A stretch of 64,000 bases of DNA, from positions 1 to 64,000 of the forward strand of contig NZ_FYDX01000009.1 of NCBI RefSeq assembly GCF_900187455.1, written 5' to 3'. The notes under the pieces were generated by a model, which was given only the letters and a program-made list of their open reading frames with translations, was not told the origin of the DNA and did no database searches. Positions 17,305-25,448 of the stretch are shown piece after piece. The position numbers were made by a program, and so were the translations under genes. Origin of the DNA: Pseudomonas sp. Irchel 3E13 (GTDB taxonomy: Bacteria; Pseudomonadota; Gammaproteobacteria; Pseudomonadales; Pseudomonadaceae). Within the stretch, counting starts at the first letter, position 1. Each line of letters opens with the position of its first letter.

Positions 17305-18129
17305 ATGGTCGAAGAGGTAGAGGCTCCGGTCGATCCCCAGGCCGGCGCCCAACAGGAACTGCCGCTGGTCATGGTCTATGGCCAGGCCCTGACCGAAATG
17401 CCGGTGGACCTGTACATCCCGCCGGACGCGCTTGAAGTGTTCCTCGAAGCCTTCGAGGGCCCGTTGGACCTGCTGCTCTACCTGATCCGCAAGCAGAACG
17501 TCGACATTCTCGATATCCCGGTGGCGGAAATCACCCGCCAGTACATGGGCTATGTCGAGCTGATGAAGACCGTGCGCCTGGAACTGGCCGCCGAGTACCT
17601 GGTGATGGCGGCGATGCTGGCCGAGATCAAATCGCGCATGCTCCTGCCGCGGGCCGAGCAGGCCGAGCAAGAAGAAGACGACCCGCGCGCCGAGTTGATT
17701 CGTCGCCTGCAGGAGTACGAACGCTTCAAGGCCGCCGCCGAGGACATCGACCAACTGAGCCGGGTCGGCCGCGACATCATCGTGCCGCGCCTCGACGCCC
17801 CTCAGGCCAAGGCGCGCAAGCTGCTGCCGGATGTCTGCATCGAAGAAGTGCTGATGTCCATGGCCGAGGTGTTGCGCCGCAGTGATCTGTTCGAAAGCCA
17901 CCAGATCAGCCGTGAGGCGCTGTCGACCCGCGAGCGCATGAGCGAAGTGCTTGAGCGCCTCAAGGGCGGTGGCTTCGTGCCGTTCGTCGAGCTGTTCACC
18001 GCGGACGAGGGCAAGCTTGGCGTGGTGGTGACCTTCATGGCGATTCTTGAGCTGGTCAAGGAATCGCTGGTCGAACTCGTGCAGAATGAGCCCTTCGCGC
18101 CGATCCACGTCCGGGCCCGGGCAGAATGA
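17305..18129 (+). CDS. scpA: Segregation and condensation protein A
   Basis: 274 residues from ATG 17305. A GTG at 17299 would overlap the yciO stop as GTGA and is a coupled alternative start. The kleisin N-terminus (FLEAFEGPLDLLLYLIRKQN) binds the Smc neck. A helical middle (LAAEYLVMAAMLAEIKSRMLLP) and the C-terminal winged helix (GFVPFVELF, VVTFMAILELVK) are present. It forms the Smc-ScpAB chromosome-compaction complex with the next gene. Confidence 0.93.
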   Translation: MVEEVEAPVDPQAGAQQELPLVMVYGQALTEMPVDLYIPPDALEVFLEAFEGPLDLLLYLIRKQNVDILDIPVAEITRQYMGYVELMKTVRLELAAEYLVMAAMLAEIKSRMLLPRAEQAEQEEDDPRAELIRRLQEYERFKAAAEDIDQLSRVGRDIIVPRLDAPQAKARKLLPDVCIEEVLMSMAEVLRRSDLFESHQISREALSTRERMSEVLERLKGGGFVPFVELFTADEGKLGVVVTFMAILELVKESLVELVQNEPFAPIHVRARAE

Positions 18130-18145
18130 ATTCAAGAGCAACCGC

Positions 18146-18958
18146 ATGAACCTGAACGACCCGCGCGACCTGGCGCCCCTGCTCGAAGCCTTTCTCCTGG
18201 CCTCCGGTAAACCGCAATCGCTGGAGCGGCTTTTCGAGTTGTTCGAGGAAGCCGAGCGCCCTGACTCCAGCGTGTTTAAGGAAGCCCTCGAAGTGCTGCG
18301 GGCATCCTGTGCCGGGCGGGCTTTCGAGCTGGTGGAGGTTGCTTCCGGTTATCGCCTGCAGATTCGCGAGACCTACGCGCCGTGGGTCGGCCGGTTGTGG
18401 GAAGAGCGTCCGCAGCGCTATTCCCGGGCATTGCTGGAGACCCTGGCGTTGATCGCCTATCGCCAGCCGATCACCCGCGGCGAGATCGAGGATGTGCGTG
18501 GCGTCGCGGTCAACAGCAACATCGTCAAGACGCTGCTGGAGCGCGAGTGGGTGCGGATCGTCGGTTACCGCGAAGTGCCCGGCCGGCCAGCGATGTTCGC
18601 CACCACCAAGGGTTTCCTCGACCACTTCAACCTGAAAAGCCTCGACGAATTGCCCTCCCTCGCTGAACTGCGGGAAATGGAGCCGGCGCCGATGCCGCCG
18701 ATGGACCTGGACGACCTGCCGGTGCCCGCGCATTTGCAGGCCTTGGCCGATGCCAGCGGCGAACCTGATGGCGAGGCGCCGGTGGAAGAAACCAGCTTCC
18801 GCACCTTGCTGGTGGAGCTGGATGCGATGGAAGAAGGCTTGAAAACCGACTTCGACGACCTGCTGCGTGACCTGCCTGAAGCGCCTGGCGAGACGGCGGA
18901 TGACGCGGTGGACACCGACGACAGCCCCGACGCTTTGCCCGAAGCATCCCGCGACTGA
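18146..18958 (+). CDS. scpB: Segregation and condensation protein B
   Basis: 270 residues. Two winged helices, with the signature ETLALIAYRQPITRGEIEDVRG and NIVKTLLEREWVRIVGYREV followed by GRPAMFATTKGFLDHF. Beyond about residue 185 the protein has an acidic, low-complexity tail typical of Pseudomonas ScpB. It is 16 bp after scpA; partner of ScpA in the Smc complex. Confidence 0.93.
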   Translation: MNLNDPRDLAPLLEAFLLASGKPQSLERLFELFEEAERPDSSVFKEALEVLRASCAGRAFELVEVASGYRLQIRETYAPWVGRLWEERPQRYSRALLETLALIAYRQPITRGEIEDVRGVAVNSNIVKTLLEREWVRIVGYREVPGRPAMFATTKGFLDHFNLKSLDELPSLAELREMEPAPMPPMDLDDLPVPAHLQALADASGEPDGEAPVEETSFRTLLVELDAMEEGLKTDFDDLLRDLPEAPGETADDAVDTDDSPDALPEASRD

Positions 18959-19108
18959 TCCACCGTCCGGCGCAAAGCGCGGCACCGATGGCGATATACC
19001 GCTACGCTCTGATGCGTTTGCGCCGGGATCAGCGTATGATTCGCGACCTTTTTGGTGCTTGGCGCACCAGAAACCCAGATTTGAATCTCTACACCGGGAG
19101 GTGCCCAG

Positions 19109-20167
19109 ATGAGTGAACAAGACCTGCAAGACAGCCCGCCACGTCCGTCCGGCGAAAAACTGCAAAAAGTACTCGCGCGCATTGGCGTGGGTTCGCGCCG
19201 TGACGTAGAAGCCTGGATCGGCGAAGGCCGCATCAAGGTCAACGGCGTTGTCTCCACCCTCGGCCAGCGCGTCGACCTGCACGACGCCATTTCCGTCGAC
19301 GGTCGCCTGATCAAGCGCGAAGAAAAAGCCGAAGCCGTACGCCGCGTCATCATGTACAACAAGCCCGACGGCGAGATCTGCACCCGTGACGACCCGGAAG
19401 GCCGTCCGACCGTGTTCGACCGCCTGCCGCGGCCGAAAGAAGGCCGTTGGATCAACGTCGGCCGCCTCGACATCAACACCACCGGCCTGCTGCTGTTCAC
19501 CACTGATGGTGAGCTGGCCAACCGTTTGATGCACCCGTCCTACGAGATGGACCGCGAGTACGCCGTGCGCGTGCGTGGTGAAGTCGATGACGACATGATC
19601 GCCCGCCTCAAGGAAGGCGTCGTGCTGGAAGACGGTCCGGCACGCTTCACCGATATCCAGCAGGCGCCGGGCGGTGAAGGCTTCAACCACTGGTATCACT
19701 GCGTGGTGATGGAAGGCCGCAACCGTGAGGTTCGCCGCCTGTGGGAATCCCAGGGCCTGGTGGTCAGCCGCCTGAAGCGCGTGCGTTTCGGTCCGGTGTT
19801 CCTCAATTCCGACCTGCCGATGGGCCGCTGGCGCGAAATGAGTCAGGGCGAAATCGACATCCTGGCCGCCGAAGTGGGCCTGACCCCGGTGGCGATGCCG
19901 GCGATGAACGCCAAGACCAAGGACAAGCTGGAGCGCATGCAGCGTAAATCCAGCAAGCCGGTCGGCCGTGGCGAGCGCGTGCGGACCCTGCGTCCGGCGA
20001 AGGAGGGCGCCACCGAGCGTTCGTCGCGCCAGCCGCGTGACGATTCCCCGCGCAAAGGCCGCAGCACCGTTGCCGAGCGCCCGAGCGATGTACGCCGCAA
20101 GCCGGCGGGCGCGCCGAAGCGTCCGGGTGGCGGCGGTAGTGGTCGTGGCAAGCCTCGCTCTGAGTAA
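19109..20167 (+). CDS. rluB: 23S rRNA pseudouridine(2605) synthase RluB
   Basis: 352 residues with GGGAGG before ATG 19109. S4 domain (KLQKVLARIGVGSRRDVEAW), RsuA-type catalytic motif GRLDINTTGLLLFTTDG with the nucleophile Asp, and GRNREVRRLWESQGLVVSRLKR. After about residue 265 an unusually long Arg/Lys/Pro/Ser-rich tail (roughly 85 residues) extends to the stop; such tails are common in Pseudomonas RluB and likely bind RNA. The gene ends 13 bp before a strong terminator. Confidence 0.92.
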   Translation: MSEQDLQDSPPRPSGEKLQKVLARIGVGSRRDVEAWIGEGRIKVNGVVSTLGQRVDLHDAISVDGRLIKREEKAEAVRRVIMYNKPDGEICTRDDPEGRPTVFDRLPRPKEGRWINVGRLDINTTGLLLFTTDGELANRLMHPSYEMDREYAVRVRGEVDDDMIARLKEGVVLEDGPARFTDIQQAPGGEGFNHWYHCVVMEGRNREVRRLWESQGLVVSRLKRVRFGPVFLNSDLPMGRWREMSQGEIDILAAEVGLTPVAMPAMNAKTKDKLERMQRKSSKPVGRGERVRTLRPAKEGATERSSRQPRDDSPRKGRSTVAERPSDVRRKPAGAPKRPGGGGSGRGKPRSE

Positions 20168-20180
20168 GGGCTGAGAAAGA

Positions 20181-20211
20181 AAAAAGCCAACCTTCGGGTT
20201 GGCTTTTTTTT
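20181..20211 (+). terminator. Rho-independent terminator of rluB
   Basis: Perfect stem AGCCAACC / GGTTGGCT around a TTCG tetraloop, followed by eight T. Confidence 0.92.
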
Positions 20212-20567
20212 GGTTGTTCACGGACTCCCGGGGGGAGGCGGTGCCTTGACTGACGCGTCTACGAAATCAAAGTCTGGTGCTGGCTTGCCAGCGATAAGGC
20301 CCTAGTGGCCACCCGAGCACTCTCTGCCTGGCAATTTTTTGAACCACCTTGTAAATAATTTGTTACGAGTCCGGGCCGCTTCTCCCGGCAATCCGCAGCG
20401 CCTTTTTTCTTGTAAACATTCCGTGCCGAAAATCCCCCTTCGATCAGCTTTACGTTCGCGTCAACACCTTGCTACAGCCCCCGTGGCACGGTGTTATGTG
20501 GGCCATTGCCATGTGCCTGACCCGCCGCAGAGTGGGCCAGAAAAAAACAACAAGAACGGAGGGCGCC

Positions 20568-20738
20568 ATGTACGCCATTCACTTTCCCAGGCTTCATTCC
20601 TCCCGCTGGAACGCTGCGTGCCGTCAACAGAACGTTACGCGATGTGTTGACCCCTGCGTCAATGCAAGGGTATACAGTGCGCCGCGTTTTACCTGTGACC
20701 CTATTGCGTACCACGCAACCTTGCTGATGCCAGGCTGA
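20568..20738 (+). CDS. Possible 56-residue small protein or broken leader gene
   Basis: ATG 20568 is preceded by GGAGGG (20558-20563) and an A-rich AAAAAAACAACAAGAAC tract, a near-ideal Pseudomonas translation start of the Hfq/Crc-controlled kind. The product (MYAIHFPRLHSSRW...) has three Cys, no recognised domain and no signal peptide. The promoter at 20647-20676 lies inside it. It may be the relic of a gene start fused upstream of the permease. Coding is not proven. Confidence 0.3.
   Translation: MYAIHFPRLHSSRWNAACRQQNVTRCVDPCVNARVYSAPRFTCDPIAYHATLLMPG
20647..20676 (+). promoter_or_regulatory. Candidate sigma-70 promoter of the permease gene
   Basis: TTGACC (20647-20652), 18-bp spacer, TATACA (20671-20676). 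It lies about 200 bp upstream of the permease start. Confidence 0.55.
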
Positions 20739-20873
20739 GCGACCGGGCCCCATTGCCCGTGTCGAACCGCCCGTTTTCAAGCGCCAAGGTAACCACCCCT
20801 TGTCAATTCCGCTGCGCCACGAGCGCGGTGGGTCCGATCCCGTCACAGATAAAAACAACAGGTGACTTCGTTC

Positions 20874-22289
20874 ATGAGTGGACAAAACCCACATTCAGGT
20901 GAGCTCAAGCGCGGCCTGAAAAATCGCCACATCCAGTTGATCGCCCTTGGCGGTGCAATCGGAACCGGACTGTTCCTCGGTTCGGCCGGGGTGATGAAAT
21001 CGGCCGGTCCGTCGATGATCCTCGGTTACGCCATTTGCGGCTTCATCGCCTTCATGATCATGCGCCAGCTTGGCGAGATGATCGTCGAAGAGCCAGTCGC
21101 CGGCTCCTTCAGCCACTTTGCGCACAAATACTGGGGCGGTTTCGCCGGCTTCCTGTCGGGCTGGAACTGCTGGATGTTGTACATCCTCGTGGGCATGTCC
21201 GAACTGACCGCGGTCGGCAAGTACGTTCATTACTGGTGGCCGGAGATCCCGACCTGGGCCTCGGCCGCGGCGTTCTTCATCCTGATCAACGCGATCAACC
21301 TGGCCAACGTGAAAGTGTTCGGCGAGGCCGAGTTCTGGTTCGCCATCATCAAGGTCCTGGCCATCGTCGGCATGATCGCCCTGGGCAGCTACATGCTGGT
21401 CAGCGGCAGCGGCGGCCCGGAAGCCTCCGTCAGCAACCTCTGGGAACACGGCGGGTTCTTCCCCAACGGGGTCAGCGGCCTGGTCATGGCCCTGGCGATC
21501 ATCATGTTCTCCTTCGGTGGCCTGGAAATGCTCGGCTTCACCGCAGCCGAGGCCGACAAGCCGAAGACCGTGATCCCGAAAGCGATCAACCAGGTCATCT
21601 ACCGCATCCTGATTTTCTACATCGGTGCCCTGGTCGTGCTGCTGTCGCTGACCCCGTGGAACAGCCTGGTGGCCAACATCGATGCGTCCGGCGGTTCCTA
21701 TAGCGGCAGCCCGTTCGTCCACGTGTTCTCGATGCTGGGCAGCAACACCGCGGCGCACATCCTTAACTTCGTGGTCTTGACCGCGGCGCTGTCGGTGTAC
21801 AACAGCGGCACTTACTGCAACGCCCGCATGCTCTACGGCATGGCCGAGCAGGGCGATGCCCCGGCAGGCCTGGCGAAGATCGACAAGCGCGGTGTGCCGG
21901 TGCGTTCGATCCTGGCCTCGGCGGCGGTGACCCTGGTGGCGGTGCTGCTCAACTACTTCATGCCGCAGCACGCGCTGGAAATGCTGATGTCGCTGGTGGT
22001 CGCGGCGCTGGTGATCAACTGGGCGATGATCAGCTACTCGCACCTGAAATTCCGTCAGCACATGGACCGCACTGGCCAGAAGTCGCTGTTCAAGGCGCTG
22101 TGGTACCCCTATGGCAACTACCTCTGCCTGGCGTTCGTGGTGCTGATCCTCGGCATCATGCTGCTGATCCCGGGCATCCAGAATTCGGTGTATGCGATTC
22201 CGGTCTGGTTGCTGGTGATGTGGGTGGGCTATGTGCTCAAGAGCAAGCGCTCCGCGTCCGCTTCGGCCGTGAGCGCGGCGGTCAAGTAA
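20874..22289 (+). CDS. APC-family amino acid permease, AroP/PheP-like
   Basis: 471 residues from ATG 20874, preceded by AGGTGA; a GTG at 20862 is less likely. Twelve membrane helices. The N-terminal signature LKRGLKNRHIQLIALGGAIGTGLFLGSA and GWNCWMLYILVGMSELTAVGKY are those of the AroP/PheP/ProY group. This points to inner-membrane H+ symport of aromatic or other neutral amino acids; the exact substrate is not deducible. A PhhR-like box in its leader and nearby phh genes favour an aromatic substrate. Confidence 0.85.
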   Translation: MSGQNPHSGELKRGLKNRHIQLIALGGAIGTGLFLGSAGVMKSAGPSMILGYAICGFIAFMIMRQLGEMIVEEPVAGSFSHFAHKYWGGFAGFLSGWNCWMLYILVGMSELTAVGKYVHYWWPEIPTWASAAAFFILINAINLANVKVFGEAEFWFAIIKVLAIVGMIALGSYMLVSGSGGPEASVSNLWEHGGFFPNGVSGLVMALAIIMFSFGGLEMLGFTAAEADKPKTVIPKAINQVIYRILIFYIGALVVLLSLTPWNSLVANIDASGGSYSGSPFVHVFSMLGSNTAAHILNFVVLTAALSVYNSGTYCNARMLYGMAEQGDAPAGLAKIDKRGVPVRSILASAAVTLVAVLLNYFMPQHALEMLMSLVVAALVINWAMISYSHLKFRQHMDRTGQKSLFKALWYPYGNYLCLAFVVLILGIMLLIPGIQNSVYAIPVWLLVMWVGYVLKSKRSASASAVSAAVK

Positions 22290-22311
22290 GTCAGGGCGTC
22301 CAGGGGGCTGT

Positions 22312-22337
22312 TGTAGGCGCGAGCTTGCTCGCGAGCA
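22312..22337. repeat. REP-like palindrome
   Basis: TAGGCGCGAGCTTGCTCGCGAGCA contains GCGAGC-TT-GCTCGC, the common P. fluorescens-group REP motif, in the permease-arfB gap. It may act as a transcript 3' end. Confidence 0.65.
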
Positions 22338-22395
22338 GCCCCAAAACCGACAACACCGAGTATCCTGACGCCCAGCCACCCAACTGGGCGTTTCC

Positions 22396-22809
22396 ATGCT
22401 TGTCCTCTCCAACACCGTCCACATTCCCGACGAAGAAATCGAGTTGAATGCCATCCGCGCGCAAGGCGCGGGCGGGCAGAACGTCAACAAGGTCTCCAGC
22501 GCCGTGCACCTGCGCTTCGACAGTCAGGCATCATCGCTGCCGCCGTTCTACAAGGAACGCCTGCTGCAGGTCAGCGACAGCCGGATCACCCGCGACGGTG
22601 TGATCGTGATCAAGGCCCAACAACACCGCACCCAGGAACAGAACCGCGCCGACGCTCTCGAGCGCTTGCGCGAGCTGATTCTCGCGGCAGTGAAGGTGGA
22701 AAAGGCGCGGCGTCCCACGCGTCCGACCCTGGGTTCGAAGACCCGGCGCCTGGACACCAAGAGCAAGCGTGGGGCAATCAAGGCAGGCCGCGGAAAAATC
22801 GACTACTGA
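22396..22809 (+). CDS. arfB: Alternative ribosome-rescue factor ArfB (peptidyl-tRNA hydrolase)
   Basis: 137 residues. The class-I release-factor GGQ loop is in AQGAGGQNVNKVSSAVHLR, and the C-terminal basic tail (RRPTRPTLGSKTRRL, ending SKRGAIKAGRG) is the part that enters the empty mRNA channel. It hydrolyses peptidyl-tRNA on stalled ribosomes. It is 17 bp upstream of cysC on the same strand. Confidence 0.92.
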   Translation: MLVLSNTVHIPDEEIELNAIRAQGAGGQNVNKVSSAVHLRFDSQASSLPPFYKERLLQVSDSRITRDGVIVIKAQQHRTQEQNRADALERLRELILAAVKVEKARRPTRPTLGSKTRRLDTKSKRGAIKAGRGKIDY

Positions 22810-22826
22810 TACGCGAAAGGACACTC

Positions 22827-23435
22827 ATGGCTTCTGAACGGAATCTGACCTGGCAGCCGACCGCGCTCGATCCTGCCACCCGCAACGCCAACGGCCAGCG
22901 CCCGCTGACGCTCTGGTTCACCGGCTTCAGCGGTTCGGGCAAGAGCACCCTGGCTTTTGCCATGGAGCGCTTGCTGGTCGGGCAGGGCATTGCCTGCTGC
23001 GTGCTGGATGGCGACAACATCCGCCATGGCTTGTGCAGCGACCTGGGCTTCGATGCCCACAGCCGGACGGAAAATATCCGTCGCGTGGCGGAGGTGGCGC
23101 GCTTGATGAACGATGCCGGGCTGGTGGTGATGGCCGCGTTCATTTCGCCCTACCGACGTGATCGCGATAGGGCGCGGGACATCATTGGCGCCGAGCGCTT
23201 CCACGAAATCCATGTCAGTGCGCCGCTGGATGTGTGCGAGGGGCGTGATCCCAAGGGGCTGTATCGCAAGGCGCGGGCGGGGGTGTTGAGCGGGTTTACC
23301 GGGATCGACGATCCCTACGAAGCACCGCCGGCGCCGGACGAGGCGCTGAATACCGACAGCCTGTCGCTGGAGCGTTGCATGGAGATTCTGCTGGCGCGGG
23401 TGCGCGGCGGAGAAGGCGGGGAACGTTGTTCTTGA
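22827..23435 (+). CDS. cysC: Adenylyl-sulfate kinase
   Basis: 202 residues with a P-loop GFSGSGKSTLA, DGDNIRHGLCSDLGF and the PAPS motif GLYRKARAG. It phosphorylates APS to PAPS. Pseudomonads usually carry this domain fused to CysN, so a free-standing copy next to arfB is probably an accessory enzyme, perhaps for sulfation or local sulfur use. It ends 2 bp before a large inverted repeat. Confidence 0.9.
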   Translation: MASERNLTWQPTALDPATRNANGQRPLTLWFTGFSGSGKSTLAFAMERLLVGQGIACCVLDGDNIRHGLCSDLGFDAHSRTENIRRVAEVARLMNDAGLVVMAAFISPYRRDRDRARDIIGAERFHEIHVSAPLDVCEGRDPKGLYRKARAGVLSGFTGIDDPYEAPPAPDEALNTDSLSLERCMEILLARVRGGEGGERCS

Positions 23436-23436
23436 G

Positions 23437-23489
23437 CGTGTGAAAACCGGTTGGTGAGGTTGTCCCCCGGTAACCGAGGTTTTCACACG
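23437..23489. repeat. 12-bp inverted repeat downstream of cysC
   Basis: The arms CGTGTGAAAACC (23437-23448) and GGTTTTCACACG (23478-23489) are perfect complements, with a 29-bp loop that contains a smaller GGTT/AACC pairing. There is no T-run, so it is a hairpin or protein site rather than a standard terminator. It sits between cysC and the small gene 23505-23636. Confidence 0.6.
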
Positions 23490-23504
23490 TCCTGTAGTGC
23501 GCGG

Positions 23505-23636
23505 TTATTCCTGGTCGGCGCTCGGGTTTTCGTCGCCGTGTTGTTCAGCCGCTTGGGCTGTTTCGGCGCTGTGAGTGGCGGGCGTCTGTTCGACGGGGTT
23601 CAGGCTTGGGAAGGGAAGATTCGGGATTTCATGCAT
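23505..23636 (-). CDS. Small hypothetical protein
   Basis: 43 residues from ATG 23636 with GAGGA 8 bases upstream. The product (HEIPNLPFPSLNPVEQ..., acidic Gln/Glu/Ala-rich C-terminus) has no membrane helix or known motif. The strong ribosome site is the reason to call it; the longer frame upstream is non-coding in appearance. Confidence 0.5.
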   Translation of the reverse strand: MHEIPNLPFPSLNPVEQTPATHSAETAQAAEQHGDENPSADQE

Positions 23637-23856
23637 CTCGTCGTTCCTCGCAAGTTCGATAGTTGAAAGATTACGCGATTGCGCGTGTGGCTCCTGGGAA
23701 GCCGGGGGCAGAATACAGCAGTCTGAGTGACAGAATGAATTTTCCTGCTGTTTGGTAGGAAAATTACGACATTTGAGCTGTGAAGCCCGCCCCTGCGGCT
23801 TGTGCTGGCGCAGGAGCGAGCTTGTCTTGCGATGCCTTGGTAACGCGCAAACGGCC

Positions 23857-25053
23857 TTAGCCGCAGACGTCCGCGATCGCCGCCGCCAGCACGTCCAGCC
23901 TGGCTTCATCTGCGCCGGCGACGTTCGCCCGCCCGGTGCTCACCATGTAGATGCTGTGCCGTTCCCGCAACGCCGCCACTTGCTGTGGCGACAATCCGGT
24001 GTAGGAAAACATCCCGCGCTGCTCGGCAATATGGGCAAACCGCTCACTTAGCCCGTGCGGCGCCAGCGCGTCCACCAGGCCGACCCGCAGCCGGGCGATC
24101 CGCTGGCGCATGGACTCGACTTCTTCGATCCACAGGCTTTTCAGCGCCGGGTCGCCGAGAATCTCCGCGACCACCGCCGCGCCATGGTCCGGCGGGGTGG
24201 ACCACAGGTTACGGGCGATAAACGCCAACTGGCTGCGCACATCCAGCAACTTCTGCGCATCGTGGCTGCACACCAGCAGGGCGCCGGTGCGTTCGCGGTA
24301 GAGGCCGAAGTTCTTCGAGCAGGAACTGGTGATCAGCAACTCGGGCAGTTCGGCGGCAAACAGCCGCACGGCCCAGGCGTCTTCTTCCAGCCCGTCGCTG
24401 AAGCCCTGGTAGGCGAAGTCGATCAGGGGCAGCAGCGAGCGGCGGCGCACCACGTCCAGTACCGCCTGCCAGTCTTCCCGCGACAAGTCGAAACCGGTCG
24501 GGTTGTGGCAGCAGGCGTGCAGCAGGACGATATCGCCCTCCGGCGCCTTTTCCAGCGCGGCGAGCATGCCGGCGACGTTCAGGCGGTTATCCGCGCCCAC
24601 ATAGGGATAGTGGCTGACCGCCAGGCCGGCGCTGGCGAAGATGGTTTCGTGGATCGGCCAGGTCGGGTCGCTGAGCCAGATACCGCGGCCCGGCAGACAC
24701 TGCCGGGCGAATTCCGCGGCCAGGCGCAGGGCGCCGGTGCCGCCCGGGGTCTGGGTGGCGCCGACGCGTTGTTCCGCCAGCAACGACGAGGCGCTGCCCA
24801 GCACCAGTTCGCAGAGCAGCCGGCCGAACGCGGCATCGCCGTGTCCGCCGACATAACTCTTGCTGGCCTGCCGATCGACAAGACGCTGCTCCGCCTGTTT
24901 GACCGCCGCCGGTACTGGCGTCAGGCCCTGGGCGTCCTTGAACACGCCGACACCCAGGTCGAACTTGGCGGGGTTGCTGTCCTTGGCGTAGGCCTCCATG
25001 AGGCCGAGGATCGGGTCACCCGGAACCCGGGTGATGGCCTCGAAGTGCTTCAC
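23857..25053 (-). CDS. phhC: Aromatic amino acid aminotransferase PhhC
   Basis: 398 residues, class I PLP aminotransferase of the TyrB/AspC kind. The PLP lysine is in SSCSKNFGLYRERTG; HACCHNPTGFDLS binds substrate and cofactor; an RLDVLAAAI end is present. The start overlaps the phhB stop by 4 bp (ATGA), so the two are coupled. In the phh operon it transaminates phenylalanine and tyrosine to the keto acids. Third gene of phhABC. Confidence 0.9.
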   Translation of the reverse strand: MKHFEAITRVPGDPILGLMEAYAKDSNPAKFDLGVGVFKDAQGLTPVPAAVKQAEQRLVDRQASKSYVGGHGDAAFGRLLCELVLGSASSLLAEQRVGATQTPGGTGALRLAAEFARQCLPGRGIWLSDPTWPIHETIFASAGLAVSHYPYVGADNRLNVAGMLAALEKAPEGDIVLLHACCHNPTGFDLSREDWQAVLDVVRRRSLLPLIDFAYQGFSDGLEEDAWAVRLFAAELPELLITSSCSKNFGLYRERTGALLVCSHDAQKLLDVRSQLAFIARNLWSTPPDHGAAVVAEILGDPALKSLWIEEVESMRQRIARLRVGLVDALAPHGLSERFAHIAEQRGMFSYTGLSPQQVAALRERHSIYMVSTGRANVAGADEARLDVLAAAIADVCG

Positions 25054-25406
25054 TTGCGGCCTTCGGCGGTCTGGGCGACCTCGTCGGTGCGCGCGGCCAT
25101 GATGAAGTCGTTACGGTGCAGGCCCTTGATCGAGTGGCTCCACCAGGTGACGGTGACTTTGCCCCACTCGGTCAGCAGGCCTGGGTGATGGCCTTCGGCT
25201 TCGGAGATTTCGCCGACGGCATTGGTGAAGGCCAGGGCGTGCTTGAAATTCTTGAACAGGAAGACTTTTTCCAACTGCATGATCCCGTCGCGGACTTCGA
25301 TGTTCCAGTCAGGGATCTGCGCGATCAGTCCTGGCAGTTCGTCGTCGCTGACTTTCGGCGCGTCGGCACGGCAGGCTTCGCAGTGGGCTTGGTTCAAGGC
25401 GTTCAT
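25050..25406 (-). CDS. phhB: Pterin-4a-carbinolamine dehydratase PhhB
   Basis: 118 residues. The DCoH signature includes FKNFKHALAFTNAVGEISEAEGHHPGL with the active-site His pair, and VTVTWWSHSIKGLHRNDF. It regenerates the tetrahydropterin cofactor used by PhhA. It is 42 bp after phhA and overlaps phhC. Confidence 0.93.
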   Translation of the reverse strand: MNALNQAHCEACRADAPKVSDDELPGLIAQIPDWNIEVRDGIMQLEKVFLFKNFKHALAFTNAVGEISEAEGHHPGLLTEWGKVTVTWWSHSIKGLHRNDFIMAARTDEVAQTAEGRK

Positions 25407-25448
25407 AAAGTTTTCCGCAAGTGGATTGTTATAGGTGTACAGGGCGGC

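Larger units (their letters stand above)
20212..20873 (+). other. Long permease leader region: REP half-site, PhhR-like box, hidden small frame
   Basis: 662 bases with no confident gene. Seen: a REP-like GCTGGCTTGCCAGCGAT at about 20280-20296; a TyrR/PhhR-like box TGTAAA-N6-GTTACG at 20350-20367; an A-rich tract with GGAGGG in front of ATG 20568; a sigma-70-like promoter at 20647-20676; and AAAAACAAC at 20851-20859, directly before the permease ribosome site. The length suggests layered control of the permease. Confidence 0.5.

Noticed and set aside
18056..20221. 721-codon minus-strand frame over scpB and rluB
   Set aside because: Both plus-strand genes are certain; the frame has no recognisable domain.
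20504..20520. Sigma-54 promoter for the permease (TGGCACGGTG...)
   Set aside because: The -24 half looks good at about 20483 but the -12 GC is missing at the required spacing.
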